This document shows positions 61,095 through 64,000 of a stretch of DNA of 64,000 nucleotides, one piece after another. The notes below the pieces were generated by a model. It was not told the origin of the DNA and made no database searches. It worked only from the letters and a program-made list of their open reading frames with translations. Positions within the stretch are counted from its first letter, which is position 1. Every line of letters starts with the position of its first letter. The stretch is from an uncultured Carboxylicivirga sp. (GTDB taxonomy: Bacteria; Bacteroidota; Bacteroidia; Bacteroidales; Marinilabiliaceae). The stretch spans positions 4,836,001 to 4,900,000 of the forward strand of contig NZ_OY771430.1 of the NCBI RefSeq assembly GCF_963674565.1, written 5' to 3'. The translations under genes were made by a program, and so were the position numbers.

Positions 61095-62735
61095 TTATGC
61101 TTTTGCAGCTTCCAGTTCGTTCAGGTGTTCCATCTTTTTTGTTTCAAGGAAACCTTTAATGTCACTCAGATGTTCTTTTACCTTTTTGTTACCAAACTCA
61201 TATACCTTGCTAACCAATCCATCCAGAAAATCACGATCGTGAGAAACAAGGATTAATGTACCATCATAAGCCTGAAGGGCGCTTTTTAAGATATCCTTGG
61301 TTTTCATATCAAGGTGATTAGTAGGCTCATCCAGTATCAGCAGGTTAACAGGTTCCAGTAATAGCTTGATCATTGCCAATCGGGTACGTTCACCTCCCGA
61401 TAATACTTTAACTTTTTTAGTTGACTCTTCGCCTCCAAACATAAAGGCTCCCAGCAAATCTTTTACTTTAGTACGTACATCGCCCACAGCAATATCGTCA
61501 ATCGTTTGAAAAACGGTCAACTCTTCATCCATCAACGATGCCTGGTTTTGTGCAAAATAGCCAATCATGGTATTATGACCCATTTGCAATTCGCCGTCAA
61601 ACTTAATCTCATTCATGATGGCTTTAACGAGGGTTGATTTACCTTCACCGTTCTTACCAACAAAAGCTACTTTTTCGCCACGTTCGATGGTTAAAGAGGC
61701 GTCTTTAAATACCAGGTGATCATCGTAACTCTTACTTAATTCAGTCACAATAACAGGGTATGAACCCGAACGGGGTGCGGGCGGGAATTTCAAACGAAGT
61801 GCTGAAGTATCTTCTTCATCAACTTCAACCAGTTCCAGTTTTTCAAGCATCTTAACGCGCGACTGAACCTGAAGTGTTTTTGAATACGTTCCTTTAAAGC
61901 GTTCGATAAAAGCCTGGTTCTCGGCAATCATCTTTTGTTGCTCTTCGTAGGCTTTCAACTGATGCTGACGACGATCCTGACGAAGAATCAGGTATTGTGA
62001 GTAGTTAACCTTGTAATCGTAAATACGGCCCATGGTTACCTCAATGGTGCGGGTAGTGATGTTATCAACAAAAGCACGGTCGTGAGAAATAACCACAACA
62101 GCCTTTCCACAGGCAATCAGAAACTCTTCGAGCCATTGAATCGATTCAATATCGAGGTGGTTGGTTGGTTCATCCAGTAGAATCAAGTCGGGATTGCGTA
62201 ACAGAATCTTTGCCAGTTCTATACGCATACGCCATCCACCACTAAACTGACTGGTAGGAGATTGAAAATCATCACGTGTAAATCCCAAACCTAAAAGGAT
62301 CTGTTCTACCTTTGCATCGTAGTTGGTTTCTTCAATTGAATAGAACTTCTCGCTTAGCGCAGAAACTTCTTCAATAAGTTGCATGTATTCATCCGATTCA
62401 TAATCGGTTCGGGTGGTCATCTCAGTATTGATCTCTTCAATACGTTTTGCCATGGCCTGAATCTCAGCAAAGGCTTGCGATGCTTCTTCAAATACTGTAC
62501 GGTTATCCTCAGTCATTAGATGTTGCGGCAAATAAGCCACCACTTTATCTTTCGGAACCGAAACTTTCCCTTTATTGGCTTCGCGCTCTCCAGCCAGAAT
62601 CTTCAAAAGGGTTGATTTACCTGCACCATTCTTACCCATCAAAGCAATCCTGTCTTTTTCGTTAATTACAAACGAAATATCTTTAAACAGAGTGCTTGCA
62701 CCGAATTCAACCGTTAATCCATCAACAGAAATCAT
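61095..62735 (-). CDS. ABC-F family ATPase (ribosome-associated type)
   Basis: This is a 546-residue soluble protein with two ABC ATPase domains and no membrane helices. The first has Walker A GKNGAGKST, signature FSGGWRMR and Walker B LILLDEPTNHLD; the second has GKNGEGKST, LSGGERTR and LLILDEPTNHLD. A basic helical linker joins them. ABC-F proteins bind ribosomes, relieve stalls or protect from antibiotics. This housekeeping-looking type resembles EttA/Uup-like proteins. It has its own promoter. Confidence 0.93.
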   Translation of the reverse strand: MISVDGLTVEFGASTLFKDISFVINEKDRIALMGKNGAGKSTLLKILAGEREANKGKVSVPKDKVVAYLPQHLMTEDNRTVFEEASQAFAEIQAMAKRIEEINTEMTTRTDYESDEYMQLIEEVSALSEKFYSIEETNYDAKVEQILLGLGFTRDDFQSPTSQFSGGWRMRIELAKILLRNPDLILLDEPTNHLDIESIQWLEEFLIACGKAVVVISHDRAFVDNITTRTIEVTMGRIYDYKVNYSQYLILRQDRRQHQLKAYEEQQKMIAENQAFIERFKGTYSKTLQVQSRVKMLEKLELVEVDEEDTSALRLKFPPAPRSGSYPVIVTELSKSYDDHLVFKDASLTIERGEKVAFVGKNGEGKSTLVKAIMNEIKFDGELQMGHNTMIGYFAQNQASLMDEELTVFQTIDDIAVGDVRTKVKDLLGAFMFGGEESTKKVKVLSGGERTRLAMIKLLLEPVNLLILDEPTNHLDMKTKDILKSALQAYDGTLILVSHDRDFLDGLVSKVYEFGNKKVKEHLSDIKGFLETKKMEHLNELEAAKA

Positions 62736-62754
62736 ACAATCATTTTTAGCGCTG

Positions 62755-62785
62755 CAAAGATATATCTTTCAGTCATAAGCACAAC
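62755..62785 (-). promoter_or_regulatory. Bacteroidota-type promoter for the ABC-F gene
   Basis: On the minus strand, GTTG (complement of 62782-62785) and TATCTTTG (complement of 62755-62762) are separated by 19 bases. The -7 box is a full match and the -33 box matches the TTG core. Confidence 0.65.
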
Positions 62786-63098
62786 AGCTAAAAAGTGTAG
62801 GTAATCTTATTTTGATAGTTGGGGTGTAATTGACCTCAAAAGTCAAAAAGGATTTATTTGCCTTCTCCTTTTAACGAAGATTCTAATTATTTGCATTTGC
62901 AACAAAATGTCATGATTATCATTGAATTGAGATTCAGATACTAAAAATTGAATAATTGTCTATACTATATTTTGATATACTATTTGTTGAAATTCTGATA
63001 ATGAAGGCTGCAATTGTTATGTATTTTTGATCAGCAATGATTATTAATCAAATTGCATGTCAGTTTTTATATCAGAATCTCTTAAAAATAGTTTTGTA
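62786..63098. other. intergenic stretch before the BNR-repeat gene
   Basis: AT-rich sequence of about 310 bases holds no gene I can support. A -7-like TATTTTTG at 63022-63029 on the plus strand could start the BNR gene, but it lacks a clear -33 box. Confidence 0.4.
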
Positions 63099-64000
63099 AT
63101 GAATCCGAAATCTATTCTAATAAAAGTACTTTTTCTTTTCATATTGTTGAGTCCGTCCTTTATTGTAAATGCACAGGTGAACGAAGGAAAAGTTATTACT
63201 GATGAAGGAGCCTGGTGTTGGTTTGCAGACCCACGAGCTTTACATTACGAAAATTCTGAAGGTACCATTAATAGCACTTATATTGGGTATATTGATGTAC
63301 ATGGTAATATTAAAGCAACACAACACAATTTTTTAACGGGAGTAACCAATGAAGTGTTGATACGTTCTTATTTTCAACCCGACGATCACAATAACCCGTC
63401 ATTCTTAATACTGCCCGATGAGCGTGTAATGATTTTCTATTCACGTCATACCGATGAAGCCTGTTTTTATTATCGTATCTCAACAAAGCCTGGTGATATA
63501 ACCTCTTTAGGAGCTGAAATCAGGTTGAATACACAATATAATACCACCTATCCGTCACCTTTTATTCTTTCCGATGATCCGGATCATATCTATCTTTGCT
63601 GGCGAGGTATTAACTGGCATCCAACCATTGGTCGTTTAACTATGCCTGATGCAAATGATGAGGTATCGTTCGATTGGGGACCTTATCAAATGGTACAGTC
63701 AACAGCTGCTCGTCCATATTGTAAATACGATTCGAATGGTAAGGATAAAATAAATCTGACATATACTCTTGGTCATCCTGATAATGAATATCCAAACTAT
63801 GTTTTTTATAATTATGTGGATATAAATACCAGGCAATTAAAAGATATAAATGGAACTTTATTAAGTAATATTTCCAATGGGCCTTTAGGTGTGAATCAAA
63901 CTACATTCCCAAATTCTTTTCCTAACGCAGTTGTTGATAACCCAACAAATAAGCGCGATTGGGTATGGCAAACAACCACCGATACTGACGGGAACCCTGT
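63099..64000 (+). CDS. exported BNR-repeat protein (3' partial)
   Basis: The reading frame from the ATG at 63099 stays open to the end of the window (about 300 residues). A signal peptide (MNPKSILIKVLFLFILLS, to NAQ) precedes a beta-propeller start with DEGAWCWFADPRAL, GYIDVHGNIKA and VMIFYSRHTDEACFYYR. This resembles the BNR_4 family, in which carbohydrate-active enzymes including ulvan lyases (PL24/PL25) occur. The catalytic part, if any, cannot be judged from the fragment. Secreted polysaccharide degradation is a plausible role, beside the GH97 enzyme. Confidence 0.78.
   Translation, partial: MNPKSILIKVLFLFILLSPSFIVNAQVNEGKVITDEGAWCWFADPRALHYENSEGTINSTYIGYIDVHGNIKATQHNFLTGVTNEVLIRSYFQPDDHNNPSFLILPDERVMIFYSRHTDEACFYYRISTKPGDITSLGAEIRLNTQYNTTYPSPFILSDDPDHIYLCWRGINWHPTIGRLTMPDANDEVSFDWGPYQMVQSTAARPYCKYDSNGKDKINLTYTLGHPDNEYPNYVFYNYVDINTRQLKDINGTLLSNISNGPLGVNQTTFPNSFPNAVVDNPTNKRDWVWQTTTDTDGNP

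Noticed and set aside
1..64000. tRNA genes, rRNA genes, CRISPR arrays and insertion sequences
   Set aside because: I looked for T-loop motifs with cloverleaf context, regularly spaced repeats and transposase motifs in the intergenic stretches and found none.

Overview
The window looks like a chromosomal segment of a Bacteroidota bacterium, most likely a marine or sediment anaerobe or facultative anaerobe of the Marinilabiliales type. Four things support this: a type IX secretion cargo with a PorP/SprF partner, a SusB-like GH97 glucosidase, a DNA polymerase III alpha chain with a fused proofreading domain and an S16 with a long charged tail, and several promoters of the Bacteroidota form TTTG-N19-20-TAnnTTTG. 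The placement below phylum level is inference. I see no rRNA or tRNA gene, insertion sequence, prophage or CRISPR array.

Bases 1-34,980 are mostly housekeeping genes in short, often convergent units. They are: a truncated FHA-like/ABC-2 transporter; pdxH; a cobalamin adenosyltransferase; a LiaF-like protein beside a LytS/LytTR two-component pair; ribF; ahcY; greA; a HIT protein; ruvC; serS; rpmA and rplU; a bifunctional nuclease; a CNT nucleoside transporter; trxA; dnaE; rpsP; an SPFH protein with a tiny Arc-type repressor; a uracil/xanthine permease; an APC-type cation-chloride-like permease; a polyprenol-sugar glycosylation pair; coaD; a redoxin; and a TM1266-type regulator. Strong hairpin terminators separate many units.

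Bases 35,000-46,200 concern sensing and the cell surface. A chemoreceptor with two tandem periplasmic zinc-binding CZB domains converges on a five-gene minus-strand operon. That operon holds a large CHU_C-tailed surface protein, a PorP/SprF outer-membrane protein, a PD40/PKD protein, an unknown exported protein, and a giant beta-propeller receptor ending in a PP2C (SpoIIE) phosphatase.

Bases 46,399-56,870 form the most striking block, a molybdenum-dependent sulfur-respiration island. mobA is divergent from a PsrABC/PhsABC-like reductase (Tat-exported Mo subunit, four-cluster ferredoxin, NrfD quinol subunit). Two half-size YeeE/YedE sulfur permease subunits follow, then an exported rhodanese-fold protein that lacks the catalytic cysteine and ends in Gly-Gly-Cys, its only cysteine. 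A Moco riboswitch with a visible terminator/antiterminator switch then leads the cofactor genes mobB-like, moeA, moaA (unusually compact), moaC and a MOSC-MogA fusion. The likely logic is that the enzyme operon makes a periplasmic reductase of polysulfide, thiosulfate or related sulfane sulfur, while the riboswitch shuts off cofactor synthesis when cofactor is plentiful.

Bases 57,000-64,000 carry a SusB-like GH97 alpha-glucosidase, an acyl-CoA synthetase, an ABC-F ATPase on the minus strand, and the start of an exported BNR-repeat protein cut by the window edge.
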